DNA from: Phoronis australis
Lineage: Eukaryota > Phoronida > Phoronidae
Reading direction: 5' to 3'
Length of the DNA: 64,000 nt
NCBI GenBank assembly: GCA_002633005.1
Contig: NMRA01000131.1
Location: forward strand, 745,808-809,807
Part shown: piece after piece, positions 12,282 through 25,999 of the stretch
How the letters are laid out: the number at the start of each line of letters is the position of its first letter
Numbering within the stretch: position 1 is the stretch's first letter
Position numbers and translations under genes: made by a program
Notes under the pieces: generated by a model
Told to the model about the DNA's origin: nothing
Seen by the model: the letters and a program-made list of their open reading frames with translations, nothing else
The model's database searches: none

Positions 12282-12900
12282 GTTGATAAATTGCGATGAG
12301 TCTATGCAGTGTATCGTTATCAGGTTATTATCTCCGCCTCACTAATCTCACCACACAGTTGATACCCCAGTACTTCAAATTACTATACCTGTGGAGTTAC
12401 TGGCCACAAAGACGTTATTGTTTTCATTTCAAAATCAGTGTAACACTGTCTCAGTCTTGTAAAAGTCAGCTAGCCAACGGAGCACAGGAGCGAATCCAGG
12501 CAAAAAATATTATAGCAGACAGAAACCTTGGTTGGCTGATCGGATTTCAAATTAGTTGACAGCTCCTCACAAAAGCGAGTCCAATAAAACTGCCAGGCCC
12601 TCCAAAGGCATGGAGCGAAATGCACAGCTTGTGAGAACTTGCAATATAATAAGTCGTTATCATCCCCGGACTGCTGGGCTCAGCAACAACATGAAAGGTC
12701 AATGAATTCAATGCAGCAGATAGCATTGTCTTACTACCATACTTCTTGATAACAGTGTAATTGTTGATCCTAAATGAACATGTCCTCTTAACTGCACCAC
12801 AGTTCAAACTGACGCTTGACACGCCACTGCAAGAATCTTTGAAAAACTGACAAACTGAGTCCCCAGATGACAACAAAAGTTCCGGTTGACCTGTCACAAA
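12282..12900 (-). promoter_or_regulatory. CpG-rich promoter-like patch upstream of the minus-strand gene
   Basis: Together with the exon below it, this is the only CpG-rich stretch between about 4.2 and 26 kb. That suggests an unmethylated promoter, possibly serving both directions. A 119-codon frame on the minus strand (12,906-12,547, beginning at a non-ATG codon) crosses it. It is preceded by an acceptor-like TTTTTGTGACAG and has a possible GTGAGG donor near 12,567, so part of it might be coding. I saw no known motif in that frame. Confidence 0.35.
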
Positions 12901-13059
12901 AACCACAATTTACACAAAATTGGTACACAACTCTTCTACTCAGTCAACTACACAAGAAATCCAAAGCTTTATCTTCTGTTTTAGACTAACAGTAGAAAAC
13001 TGCTTGCAAACATGACAAGAAATTCAATTAGTCCATGAAACACCGGCCAGTGACATCCA

Positions 13060-13278
13060 ATGACATCCCACTGGGAAATTAAATACTTAGAAGTGACAAA
13101 TAAAACCAAAACCAAGTCTGTGATTCCTCCTGTTGCAAACCTTCCCAGGGAGGTCCTGTGGAGAAGCAACTTGCAGGTTGAAAGGTTAACAAGTGACTGC
13201 ATTCAGCCCATCACTGCACATGGCGTGCAGACTGTATCAATGAATGACCAACAGGCTGGCTGTAATGACTCAGTATAG
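13060..13278 (+). other. Weak coding candidate, plus strand
   Basis: A 72-codon frame contains a protein-like stretch (VIPPVANLPREVLWRSN..) but has no convincing splice partners. It is listed because it lies in CpG-poor DNA just to the right of a promoter-like patch. It may be chance. Confidence 0.12.
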
Positions 13279-16200
13279 TCACATGAGAAACTTGAATAAT
13301 GTCTGCCCTGTTCAACTTAGAAAACTGGAAGCAGTTCAACCCTGGCTAATTCAATCACACTGCCTTCTCACCAGAGCTGTGGCTCTAGTCTGTCTAACAA
13401 TTAATTCTGCGCACCAGGAACTTTCTTAGGTGTAATCCACTTGTCAGGCTTGGTTACACTGAGGTACTGGTGATTGCCTGGTCCATAATATAGCTGGGCT
13501 TGGCAGAACCACACAGAATACAGGTCACCACGGGGTCAAGAGGTTATCGACAGTCACATGGATTTCACCAAGTTAAATTCATCCACTTCATGTCATATAA
13601 TTTACTCCACCAAATGAACAAGTGTGAACCTTACAGAGTGTCAGTTTTACTTTCAAGAAAACTCAGGAATGTTCTGCAAAGTGGGGATCCTCGTTTCCAT
13701 GGAAACCTAACATGATTTGGGTATAGCCAAAACAATGAGATACCATTCAGCTTGTTTTTAGGAACATACTTGCACTCACAATATCTTGTAATGGGGCTTA
13801 TTTAGAGGCATTTCTACAAGGCTAACTGTAGATTAGACAACAATGGCATACTGTGTTATGTTTTAGTAAGGAACCAGGCAAAATGCCTGCTGGGTTAGTC
13901 AGTATTCTACAAGAGATGTTTTGTAATTTATGGTGATTTCAGATTAGACAACTGCATTCAAATAAATGAATATTTTGTCTCAACATTTACTTATAATTTT
14001 GACAGCTGAATGTTCTTGAGGCTAGTGGTAACAACCTGATTACTTCAATGCCTTTAAGGAACCAATTTATTAAATATGATCCAATCTCTTTGTTAACATT
14101 TCAACAAAAATTAAAGTTTAATTCTATGCTGCAAAAAATCAATACGCATTATTCGATAAGTGGAAATACTTTGAAGACAGGGTGGACAAATCTTAAGCTT
14201 GCCAGTCCCACCCACCATTAACACTTGACTGACAGCTGAATTGAAGCGTTATCACAAACATCAGCTATAACTCACATCCGCCAAATCACCGCCAAATCAC
14301 CGTAGATGTTCTCAATGACTGTCATAAAGTCTAATAAAGCTCACGACAGCCAAAATTTCATAACCCAATCTTAAGGACTTTTTCCGTGCCACTTGAGATG
14401 GCAACAGGCGTCACAAGCATGAGTTAAAAAACAAATTACGTAGTTTGGCTTTTATTTTCAAGACTGGAGTATCATGGCTAAACACATTAAAGAATGAGTA
14501 ATAATTTCTGGAAAACTGACAAATCACAAAATGTACATACATGCAACTGTTCACAAAAAAGTGCACTGCATTACTTAACCGAGTACTGGTGTCGCCTAGT
14601 GGGTACCCACCCACCAATTCATAATAGCACTTTGTAACAATGTTTCTATCTTGGACAACACACATTGGTGATCCTCAACTGACCACTTCCATAGTTGATA
14701 AATTAGTCCATGTGGGCATTCTGTTGAAATGAATGGTGAGTGAATGTGTCTGTGGTGGTACCTCATGACCCCAGGGTGCAAGCTCCAACTGAAGCCCACA
14801 GGAAGCCACAACAGGGCCATGTATCAGTCTACTGGAGTGCCCACAGTGACAGACAGATCACCTTACTAACCAACAATAGGCAGATTGTTCATGGATCTGT
14901 AAAACTTGTTTGATATACTAACTGGATATCCATGGTAACCATCACCACAGCAACATTGTTTTAGCACAGTAGTATCACTGACTGGACAGCATGATAGAAT
15001 TTTTGCTTTTCTAAGTTAACCTCAGCTTACGGTAATTGTCCAAATATTTCTGAATTTTGGTAAAATATATACTCAATATACAGAATGGACTGATGCAACA
15101 GCTATAATAAACCAAATTGTATGTCAATCCCAAAAAAGGAAGAGAGATCTTTTTATCAACAGTTTTACTAACCAGAACCATTCAAACTACTGCACATTTA
15201 ATAGATCAGTGTTTGCAAAAACATTGATCATCAAAAGATAATGAACACACTCCACATGGGAATAGATTACCATGGCAACTGTGTTTGATCATAGCAGACT
15301 GTTTTACAGATCTGCCCAAAGAAGTCTTACATAACAGTTTCTCTACAGGTCAGGCAGTTCATTAAAAACTAGGTTTGATCCTAGTCTATGGTGTGACCAC
15401 TCATGTCTACTTTTGCGCCTGTTTTTGCTACATAAGCATACCCAGCAATACTACGAATTCTGCCATTGAGTACCAGAGGTTCCTACCAACCATGACTCCC
15501 ATTGTTCAAAACAAAGAATCAGAGCAACATTTCTGACAAGACTGTCATCATTGAGTAAAATAATTTTTAAAGAAATTGGAATTTATAAATGTTGAAACAG
15601 TTCAACAAATAGCAGTCATCTGGCATTAGCTTCAGAATTCACCAAATTTGAAATCTCAAAAAAAAACGCTAATACAGTTTCTAAATTATGTTATTGTTTT
15701 ATACAAAATTTTATTGTTTATGAAAAATACTTTTTTAAGTTCTACTTTCGATAAGCCCTTCATGCAAAACCGGAACATTTGAAACTGAGACAATTGCTAG
15801 CAGTGTAAAGCACAGCATCTCAAAGATTCACTTGAAATCTCATCAGTCACTTCTCAGATATGATGTTTCAAAGTAAGCCGAATTTTTACATCTTTCTCTA
15901 CTTCAATTCAATCAAACCATAGGTTGGTTGTAAACATTGATCTATGGTACATCATGGCACTGTTCCAATTTCCTACACTGAGTTCATTTTGCATGACTTT
16001 CATGGACATTGTGACTTGTAAATCAGTAAACAACAACAATTCAGAGTCAGAATGGAAGACACTGTAAACCAAACTGTTTAGAATTCATCAAATTTTCTTT
16101 TGATTGTTAAATGGAGCCTGTCGTCAATACCCCCATAGTCAATTATTGTCTGTAACAACATGCCACAGGGTTAGAGCTGACCACTAACAGGATCAACTCA

Positions 16201-19061
16201 GGTGAGTGGATAAGGTTGCTTTTTTACCTTATTTGACTGAGCACTCTGACATGTTGATTGACAGTATGTGTATACAAAGAGTGAGCTTAGTGACTAGCAG
16301 GAAATAGTTGACACAACTCAACACCTGAGATCTGCCGACAGAGAAACAAAACTTGTTAAAAACATGCTACCACATCATAGCACTGGAGCTTTTTTTCAAA
16401 TCCAGATGCTTGAAAATTGAAAACCAACTAAATTTCATGTGCTAACATGTTTGCTGAAAAGGAACAATAACATAGTTTTCTTTTTGTCTTTTTTTTGCTT
16501 CTTCGCACATTCTTGACACAATTAAGAAAATTTTTACCAAGAACTTCCGGGATGAAGTTCAGATAGTTCTACATGTATAATTCAGAGTGGCTGTAAACCT
16601 CCATTCTGTTCAAAGAAACGTATGTTTGATTTGGACCACTTACTCCTATAAAACCCGACTCAACTTCCTTCTCAGATTAAAGGATATTTATGACAGTTCA
16701 GTATTACATGAGCCTACAGTGCACTTGTACATAAAATGACAAGACAATTCAACTTACTGAGCTCGGTCTAATGCAATAATCAACAATCAGTTCTTTAATA
16801 ACTGTAAGTCAGGTCTAAATGAAAAGTTTGTTTCTTGCAAAAAGGCAGGTTTGTAGCCGCTTTAAAGAATGTTGATCGACGTACGACCACTTTCGAATGA
16901 TTCACAATAATGGCACCTATTAGAGCTGAAGTTTATGTTGTACCTGTGTGTTAATTAAAATCCAATAATACATTATGTAATTAGGTATGTTGGATCTATG
17001 CCATGCCTTGCAATATGGTGTTTCCAAGGAAATGCTAACGCTGGTTTAAATATCTTGAAGATGACAAGTCCCAATAGGTGCTAATGAGATTAGTTAAATT
17101 CAAGACACAGACTATAATGTGGGTATTGGGCAATCAGTTCACAACTTGCCTGTAGATTATTTACACAAACAGGAAAATTCATCAACATTATACAACATCA
17201 CTGACAAGTGAAGTCTCAAGTTTTAGTTTTGTGTTATTCCATGCACGGTTAATCCCTTTAAGAATAAACATTACTTAAATTCTAATGCCTTGGAGAACTC
17301 ACTGATTTTATACTCATTTAATAGGACATCATTACTTTTGTTCTATTTGTCTTTATCACTGCACAATACAATATTTACCCGGGTAAGTTCATGAGCAAGC
17401 CCCTCGATTCTGTGAAAAATCTCTTCTGTTAGTAATTACCACTAGTTATCCATGTGACAACAAAGTAGATTGTCTACCTTTAGAGTATATGAAACTTTGT
17501 TTATATAGCACATACTTGTTGGACACCCTTCCCATAAATCATAACTTACAATCAGGCATTCTTCTTAATTACAACCTGTAAGAACAGAGTTACACACATC
17601 ACACAAGACCAGTATAAACACAACTGAAATAGAAATTCCACACTATCTTAATTGATAATTAATGAGACCGCAAACAGCCCCTTACTAAAATTGGCATCCA
17701 GTTTCTAAGGCCACCAGACAAAAACTCAAGTTTTTTAAAGGGTGGGAATATTTCCAAGAGCAAGACATTTCGGTTCACAAAAGTAGCAATGGTGCCAGTT
17801 TTTCAGTGACAAAGAAGCTAGTGCCTTTGGCAGACAGGCTTGCCTTCCTCAATGTGGTCACTCAGCTGAAGTGAGACACACACACATGTGCCAAACTTTA
17901 CAGCACAAAATGCCAGCAGAGCAACTGAACCACTGTCAGCATTGGATACGGTGGTCTTTGAAGACATCAGAAATAATTCGGGTTAACCCTATCAATGAGC
18001 GTAACAGGCTATCTTTAATGTCAGCCTTGAATCTCTTTCATCAAATCGACATGATATAAAAACATATCTGTAATTCATAAACTTTAAAAATCTGAAAAAT
18101 CATTGCAATGAAATTTTGGTGATATTCCTGGAAAAATCGTTTCGGAAATAAATCTATAGCATGCTGGAACAATTAATATAGCACCTGGAGGCATCAATTT
18201 ATCACAACATGAAAACCTACCATAAAAATTCTTAACAACAAAAATGTGAGAAATATCTTGAAATTTGTGTTTAAAGTATTGATCCTACCTTTCATTATTA
18301 CACATACTGGGTAATAGTGTTATTTCATGATTGTATTTCAAATAATACAACTTCAACAAAATGCTACACTTAACGAAATCAATGAATGCTTGGTCGGTTA
18401 TTCTGAGAATATAACATTTTCGAAAAATCTTCAGCTAAAATTAATTTGTTTGTTTATGATGTTATGTTTCTCATTCATAAATACAGTAGCCTCACCATGA
18501 ACTGGGTCAGTTCATGTCTGTTGACCAATCACAATGCATGTTATTTACCCAAAGTAATGTCTGATACCCCTTTCACACTTCAGTAGTAATGTATTGTGCG
18601 TAATTATCCCATCATAACCTTTCATTACTGCACCTTTATCTGTTTGATGTGGTTTAACTGTAACTGGATCACAAACCTATTACCATTTTAATATATTTCA
18701 TGCTAAGACAACTTATGAAATAAACTTATTAGATTCAGATCTCATAACAGAGAGCAACAAATCTCACGTTTTCATAAATTAAATATAAATCATCTACTCA
18801 TTGTTACCTTGATTTCACAAAGTAAAACCGCAGAACCCCAACACATGAGACTTACCAAGCTGGGCTGGTTTGAGTATGTTGTCTCAAATCAAGTAATGAA
18901 AACAGTGGTTAACCAGGGATATGGTAAAGCAATCTCAGTCAACAGGTGGTTAGATATACTGGCAGGAAATGGTGGATGAAATGAGGATTATTAAAGAACA
19001 AAGCAGCTACTGTCTTTAAATAAACAATGGCAGTTTTTAGTAGAGGCAAGAGCAATTTACA
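13279..19061. other. CpG-poor DNA with no supported gene
   Basis: I saw no exon pair with matching phases here. It contains a copy of dispersed family R2 (about 15,660-15,880) and short open frames only. A strong donor-like sequence on the minus strand (CTTG|GTAAGTC, near 18,857) is preceded by the short open stretch ACAACATACTCAAACCAGCC. It could be a small exon but has no partner. The CpG depletion suggests the region is transcribed or otherwise methylated. Confidence 0.5.
15660..15880 (-). repeat. Dispersed repeat family R2, copy 1
   Basis: Shares GCCCTTCATGCAAAAC, then a GTGTAAAGCACAGCAT-like block, a TCATCAGTCA..TGATGTTTC block and an upstream AAATCTCAAAAAAA block, with copies at about 29,190-29,440 (same orientation) and 37,915-38,170 and 41,630-41,910 (inverted). 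The copies are diverged (old). Length is about 250 bp, with no visible ends. Confidence 0.5.
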
Positions 19062-19325
19062 TCAACTTCGAGGAATTATAACTGGCTGACCTCTTCTGGG
19101 AAATAAAATGCAGGGTGATATTGCACGTGCTCCACATTTCCCGACTTCATCCATCAAGCACTTTACTGTGAAAATGTACCAGATATAAATTCCAATTGCA
19201 TACTTATCAGGAAACCGTATGTAGAACCTTGAAAGATGTTCACCAGGTTCCATATCGATATTATAATCTAAGGCACAATTGGTTCTGGCATTCTCATCAT
19301 TTTTGGGCGTGATCATCACGTCCAT
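19062..19325 (-). CDS. Hypothetical single-exon or terminal-exon ORF, minus strand
   Basis: ATG 19,323 (context ATCATGG, a favourable Kozak match) opens a frame of 87 residues to a TGA at 19,062. It begins MDVMITPKNDENARTN and has one hydrophobic segment (YAIGIYIWYIF) in the middle, so a single membrane pass is possible. CpG is locally higher than in the neighbourhood, as in conserved exons. I recognise no family. An internal donor-like site (TCACA|GTAAAG) would truncate it. Chance is a real alternative. Confidence 0.25.
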   Translation of the reverse strand: MDVMITPKNDENARTNCALDYNIDMEPGEHLSRFYIRFPDKYAIGIYIWYIFTVKCLMDEVGKCGARAISPCILFPRRGQPVIIPRS

Positions 19326-19609
19326 GATGGACCACCAAGCTCCTATTGTTAGAGCACATACTCAAATTTTGAGCCATCATGCTCTATTTTTTAGTGATTG
19401 TCACATAAGTCTTGACTATACAGTGCTTTTAAGTGGTCTTCACCTGTTGAGTCAGCACTGACTGTTACATTGTTTAGTCTAGTGCCTGGGGCAGTCTCAA
19501 TCTTATTTCAATGAAAATTATTGCCTAAAACCAATAACTGCAGGTAATCGGGTGCATGTTGTACCAGACGTGCACAGGTCACTCAGGTGGGCCCATTTTT
19601 AAGCTTTGT

Positions 19610-19742
19610 TAATACACAGTTAAAACTGAGCGGAGGAGCTTAAGAGACCTGACTCAAGTGTCTAGCAGTGTGTCCTGGTGGAACTCGAACCCACAGATTG
19701 AGTAAAGGAAGCACACACTTATCCCACTGGGCCACACTGCCA
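19610..19742 (-). mobile_element. tRNA-derived SINE, copy 2
   Basis: On the minus strand the head reads GTGGCAGTGTGGCCCAGTGG (A box TGGCCCAGTGGG, 19,734-19,723) and contains the B box GGTTCGAGTTCCACC (19,692-19,678). The SINE-specific body follows (CACACTGCTAGACACTTGAG.., GCTCCTCCGCTCAG). The promoter boxes are better preserved than in copy 1 at 3.1 kb. The body match outside the tRNA-like head shows the two are one family. Confidence 0.8.
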
Positions 19743-20179
19743 CTTCAAATTATTACCTAACTATGGTCTAATTATTCAGAAAAATAAAGAACACAGAACA
19801 CTGCAGTCTCCCTTCGGTGACTTAGATAGACACTGAAATTAAAAGTATGTGCTCATTCCCACCGTACTCAGCAATAATCCTTTTGAAAACATTGAAATCA
19901 TTTCTAAACAAAGCTACTACTATTCCTGCTGGCGCATCAACTTAAAATAACTTTGGCTTGTGAACCTGTACCTATCACTATATTCACAGTCAGTCTTTTG
20001 TTATTACCATAGAGCCTACTACATCAACCAGTCACTGCTGTGAACATCTGTAAATGAAGGACAGTATTGGTTCTGTTATGTTAACGGCAGGTTTATTTCG
20101 ATTTTATATGTTATCGTTCCATTGCATTGCACTATATTGACTGCATCTTATCACTCGATAAAGCTCACACTGTAAATCT

Positions 20180-20410
20180 TTAGCTTGCTATTGCCACTAA
20201 ATATACAGTAAAAATTTTCCGTTTTGGGCGTCTCTAAAATTTGGAACACTGAAATTCAAGTCGAAATTGAATTTCTTTGATTCTGAAGAGATTGGAACAT
20301 GAACAATTTAGGCGCTCATCATATGTCTCAAAAATCTTATCAACAGTTCGAAAATAAACTACTTGAAAGTAAGTGAACTAGTCAAAAATAGCTGCCGACG
20401 CATTTTTTTT
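20180..20410 (+). repeat. Dispersed repeat family R1, copy 2
   Basis: Contains CCGTTTTGGGCGTCTCTAAA, then TTGGAACACTGAAATTCAAG and a GAAATTGAATTTCTTTGATTC block, aligned in order with the copy at 10.24 kb. Confidence 0.5.
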
Positions 20411-21374
20411 TTTGCATTTCCATACTCTAATATTGAGTTGAATGATGCTTGCTGTTGGTCATAATTCTTGAATTTGAGAAAATAACTTATATGTCACTGC
20501 CCAAGCTGGAGAAATTTTAACTTGCTACATCTACACTAGTCATGACGGTCATGTGAACACAGTATGTCAAGTTCCATTGCTGCTTCAATGCCGCCAACAC
20601 ATATGGCAGTCTTGCTCAATCATCACACACAGTGCGGTAGGTTAGGCCCAGATGAGAAGAATGTTAATTAACACTAATCAACATTACAAAGAAGCAAAGT
20701 TGACCAGAACAGGGTGACCAGACAATGGAGAGCATGCAATATGAGATCCTGGTAGCCTGGTGTGACTGTCTGTGGTGTCAGATTGAGTAACTAGGTGATG
20801 GGGTGTTAATGATGGGGGGGCGGTACCTACAGAAGGTGTGGTCCCAGAATACATAGAGAGAGACTGTCTTAATCAATGGAAACAGACATATAACAAGGAA
20901 ACACCATCTGTGGTCCCACTTCAAACAAGTTGGTCTTGCACAGATAAAGTAAATGTTGGATAAAATGTCACATCCTAAGAGGCGTGAATTGGCTCGCTAC
21001 ATTAGCATGAAGATGAAGAAGATTTCGTTTCACAGATTGATTACAACACAACACTGTAGTGAATAGGTCACAGGGCCTTTCTGGTGACCATGTGTTACTG
21101 ATGTTATTATTCCTGGGTGATCAAGTTAATTGGTTCTTGTAATCAGTTCTCACATGGCAAAAACAAAAGCATGATGAACAGTGATTTGAAGGCACTGAAT
21201 TTGATCATCAATCACAGTTCTTAGTCATTATCATTCCAAGCTATGAACCAAGTTGTTTGTCATGTGATCACACTGAATACCATAAACCTTCCAGCAGACC
21301 CCAGGTTTCCAACAGCAGCCAGTCTCCACTGAGAAACCAAGGTTTCAAGTGCTTATGTGGGTTCCGCAGTACAA

Positions 21375-21612
21375 ACCTGGGGTCCGCTTCACGAAAACTG
21401 ACTTACCGACAAATCTTATCAGCCAATTTTGAGACAAAACTTCAAAGAAATAGATCATAGAGTTTGACATAAGTTTTTGACTTACGTTTTGTCTTAATTT
21501 TGACTAATTTACTGGGTGTGGCAGTGGAAGTTTCAAAGTTTAGAAGTTGAGACAAATCTTAGACTTAAGTAAAAAATTTAAAAAGTCAGTTTCTGGGAAC
21601 GGGGCCCCAGGT
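21375..21612. mobile_element. MITE with ACCTGGGGTCCGCTTCACGA terminal inverted repeats
   Basis: The left end ACCTGGGGTCCGCTTCACGA plus AAACTGACTTA is mirrored at the right by AAAAGTCAGTTTCTGGGAAC then GGGGCCCCAGGT. Inner sequence also folds back (GACTTACGTTTTGTCTTAATTTTGAC / GAGACAAATCTTAGACTTAAG). About 238 bp, non-coding. Confidence 0.75.
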
Positions 21613-23051
21613 ATCTAACACCTGCTGGATGCCATCTCAAACATTTGTAACCTTGGAGCAGACGATTGTCAAAAGCAATCTGTGCTGGTAGTTTTGTTTT
21701 CATTACTATACCCACCAATCTCTAAGAGGCTGTCTCAAGTATCGCTAAAAATAAATACTCAAACTTCTGTTAGAAGCTTTACCAAAAACGATAAGAAAAA
21801 CATTACGATTAAATTATTACTTCGATTAAATGCACACAAACTATGACTACTTCTGTAAGTGTGTTAAAAAATTAATGTTTTACTTAACAGCAACTTCTTA
21901 CAAAAACAGTAGTTTACATTAAAAACAAAAGCATTCTTGTAATGCCGTCGCTGAAAATCTTGGCTTTATAATTGACAAATAACGTTGTTGTTTCTCTATG
22001 CTCCTGGGTCAAGTTTACATTTTCGTTGCCCCCTGACATCTTGTTTGAGGACAAGAATGTTACCATTACTTCAAGTCAAATAAAACAAAACAGTCCTCAT
22101 AAGGGAACAAGAGCCCTGAAGACAGCCCTGCCAATCTAACATTGTTTTTGTTTATATTTAAATGCTGACTTGTGCTACTGTATAAAAATAAACAAAGTTT
22201 AACCAAACACATAACAGTTCCTAGAATCCTGTAAATACCTTTTCTGCATTTTCATCATTAATTTCAAATTTTTTGTTCTTTTTACATTCAGTCATGTTGC
22301 CATGTTGATACTCTAAATTCAGTTTAATGAAATAAATAGCTGTTGCAATTGTAAACACAAGTTTAAGAATGACATTTGGCAATGTTTTGAATGTTCAACA
22401 CTTCCAATCAATGTGCCTGTAAGCATTTTGAGTGAAATGCTAACAGAAAAAATGCACTTTGTTAATCCAAAGGACTAGAAACTTATCAGTGTCGGCCATC
22501 ATCATTCACATTTTCAAGCTGAACCGCAAAGGCAAAAATGTTTGCTAGGACATCCAGAGACATTATGCCGCAGCAGCATTTTTCTTTTTGTAACAGAGAA
22601 ATAAAACGGTGAAGATAAGCGTGAAAACAGACTCCGCCTACACAATGTTACCTAAGCAGAGCTAATCTTAGATTTGTAAAACGTTATGAGATGAATTTCT
22701 TTCACTTTGTGCTTGTATATCTAGACTATATTTAACTGACCAGGAAGACTGCTTACAGGTTTCTTTCAACTACACACACATTTCTTGTGCACTCTCCATA
22801 TATCGTTGATCTGCATTACAAGTGCACCAAACCATGTTTACACTTTGATTTGCTACCAATTAGTTTGTGGGACAAAGATGGCGCACTATTGTGTTTGCAT
22901 GTTCCTGTGCCCTGATTGGCTGGAATTAATAGTTTGACTGGCATGTTCGAAATATTCATTGTAGGCGATTCCTAAGACCTGTGAAGTGAAAATCACATTG
23001 GAATTTACTTCATCAAACACAGATGCAATAAAATTTTCTTTTGAGTCTGGT
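21613..23051. other. No gene supported
   Basis: AT-rich, CpG-poor DNA with only short open frames. I see no splice-consistent exon or repeat structure. Confidence 0.5.
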
Positions 23052-23360
23052 CTACTTTTTCAATTCCAACAGCGATCTCTGTTCCCATACACCCATCCAC
23101 ATCAGCATATATAGACCAGCACAATAATACCAGCTGTGTTTTATGGAGTGTGCATCAGGCAGATAAGAAAGACACAAGTTTACGTTGTTTTTCATCTCAA
23201 GTACCCCCCTAGGAATTGGGGGATTAATGACCCTTTGATCTCTTAATGATTTGATAATATGATGTTCAGTATTGTAACAGCAATTGAATCCCAGATCAGA
23301 TAAACTCATGTCCACAAGCATATTTTCAGGATATTTATAGAACAGATCAGAATTCATCAA
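23052..23360 (-). other. Weak coding candidate, minus strand
   Basis: About 100 codons open from ATG 23,357 (MNSDLFYKYPENMLVDMS..), ending LLELKK. No domain and no splice partner were seen, and the context is CpG-poor. It may be chance. Confidence 0.12.
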
Positions 23361-24312
23361 TGCTTATTTTTGTTATGTTTATCGATCTTTTATTAAGCAA
23401 AAAGAATTTGACAAAGCTGGCCACCCAAGCATTTTTCGAGAACTGCAGAAAACAGTCGCTAATTTACAAGCAGCAATAGGGTTTTATAACCAGGAAAAAT
23501 CTTTCTTCATGGTCATTACTTCATTAGGCCATTAAGCTTCAAAGCTTTAGAGCATGTTATTAAAGCTTAAGTTGACTAAAGGATCAACACATCTCCTATT
23601 TGTCCAAGGGTGAGACTATGTCCTGTAATATGAGCCAACACCAAAAGAAACTTGTGAGAGAAATTCTGGTCTTGTTCAGGAACAAACTTTATGTACAAGT
23701 TTTACTGCATTTCAACCTGATCTGGTGACTTTTGAAAGCTAGGTTGCCCTAATTTTGAGTCAGTCACCTTGACAACTGCAGTGTCTAGACAAGTACGGAT
23801 TACTTCAAGGATGCCTATAACTATACTTCATTGAGCTGTTTTTCAAATGATGCCTGCAAGCAACAATGGCAGATAACATCTCAAAATTAGAAAGTCTCAA
23901 GTGTGTACTATTGCAGGAATTCATCTTCTAAAGATAGCCGCAGTTCTCGTCTAATTTCATATTTCGACACTTTAAAATGTTTGAAACACAAAGTTATTAC
24001 ATTTTTAGTCAAATGGCAATTAGCCAAGTGGCACAAATTACTAGAAAAAAACCTGTTAGTGCTGCATGAATACCAGTGCTGAATTAGACCTCAAACATTT
24101 ATGTTTCAGTATTAATTTTTAAGAATACATTGGAAAGCACTTAGGTGATTGCATTAACTTGCTCAACTAACTACAACGACATCTATTGGTAGTTTGTAAA
24201 AACAACCAAACAACATGCAGACTTACAGCTGCGATATATAATTACTTCACAACAGAAAATTATCACATTCATGCAGCTGAATGGCTAGAGGGTTATAACA
24301 GGAAAACAAAAA

Positions 24313-24490
24313 ATGAAAGGGTGACGCACAAATGAGGCAAGAGAACTGCTTGGTGGATGTTGCAGCATTCTGGGTGATTTCATTTGCCACTGAGCAATCC
24401 AGGACCGTCCTATTCGGAGTTATGATCAGGCACTTGCATATACAAGCACAAGAGTCAAATGAAAAATCAGCAGACAATGCAAATGACTGA
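24313..24490 (+). other. Weak coding candidate, plus strand (possible terminal exon)
   Basis: After an upstream TGA the plus frame is open to TGA at about 24,490. The ATG near 24,330 gives a peptide beginning MRQENCLVDVAAFWVISF. The composition is protein-like. An opposite-strand frame over the same bases is also open. An AATAAA lies at about 24,809. No upstream exon is identified. Confidence 0.18.
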
Positions 24491-25999
24491 GTGGCAGACA
24501 ATAAGCAAATGAAATGCATTGTGGGAGCTGAAATGAACAATCATAAAGAATTAGATACAAAACTAAATATATAAATTAATGGAAGGTAAAAACGGAACAT
24601 GGGAGTTTCTAAAACTATCAAAAAGTGAAGGGAGGGAAGCAAAGGGTGAACATGACCATTAAGCCAAACAAATATGGATACAATCTACAGATTGATATTT
24701 AAACATTGTTAACATTATGACAACAAATGAATTACTGTAATGAATCCAAAGTTTTTCATTCACCAAATTTCTAACATGGCCACTATGAACAGCTAATTCC
24801 CTTTGAATAAATAACACAACATTCTTCAGCTTGACTTGCATCAGTTGTTGATTCAAATAATCCTCACTTTTTACTAGATATAATTACAAGGTCATTGAAC
24901 TATACATGGTTAATAGTTTGATAGGAAACCAGAATGCTTCATGCTGCTCCCAGAAACCCAGGTAAGAGGTTAACATGTGAAGTGTTTGCTTGTGTAAAAA
25001 CAAGTGAGATAATCGCACTAACCAGGAATGTAATAATCCCCCCTGGGGAGGTTATTAACTCATAAAAATTGATGTTGCCAAATAAAGGTCTGATATCTGT
25101 AACTTTGGGAATAATTAAGGTGAAGCACTTTTGATAAGACTATCTAGAAACAATTCTTGATAAAACTGCTAGAACAATACAAAAACTCAATTCACAAAGC
25201 CGCCACAAAACACTATAAGGACCATAAAGAATTACGATTGTCGAAAATACATTTTTCCTCCATCAAAAACCAACCAAGGAAATGATCATTTTTCAGTGTA
25301 AAACCTAAATAATTTAAAGGGTCATGTGCTAAAGCAATAAAAAATGTTTTCTGGTTTAGGGGAAAATAGTTCAATATTACGAAGCTGAGTGCTATCAATT
25401 AAGGATTTTGACCATATGCAGTGCATGGCAGAACACAGTCTCTGTTGTCCAAGGCCACTTTGTTTCAATAAATTTTACTTTCATATTATGATTTTGCTTT
25501 CAGCTATGCAGTAACATACTTTCCAGTGTCAGTTAAGTTTTTTAAAAATTGATTTTGCAGTTCTTAACATTTGTGTTGAAAATTATTAAGTGGCGCCATC
25601 TTTTGAGAGATTACAAAACGACAACTCCACAAATGACTCAGTTGTCCTAAATCCGATGGTCTTTGAAGTTAAAAAATACATTAAAATCAACCTAAAATCA
25701 ACAGAACAGGAAGAAAGCTTTTGATGCAATTGAAACCAAATTCATCAAAAATATAAAGGGGACTTCAGTATCACATTCAGTCATCTATGCTCTTCGATAA
25801 GAAAAATTCATATTGAAAATTGAACTTACATTGCCAATCAGGTCTCTAGACTTTCGCTGATAGTGCATAAAATAATGTTTCAGTATTTAATGTCTGCTAT
25901 GTCAAACTGGTATATTTGCTCATGGTCCGCATCATTTTTGAAGCTATGCATCACTATTTAACTGCAGCGGCAGTTATACCAATAACAGATATTGAAATT

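Noticed and set aside
13500-13715. 71-codon plus-strand frame
   Set aside because: No splice partners, ordinary composition and low coding resemblance.
19678-19742. Functional tRNA gene
   Set aside because: The A and B boxes are present but no cloverleaf with a proper acceptor stem closes, and the shared downstream body shows it is a SINE.
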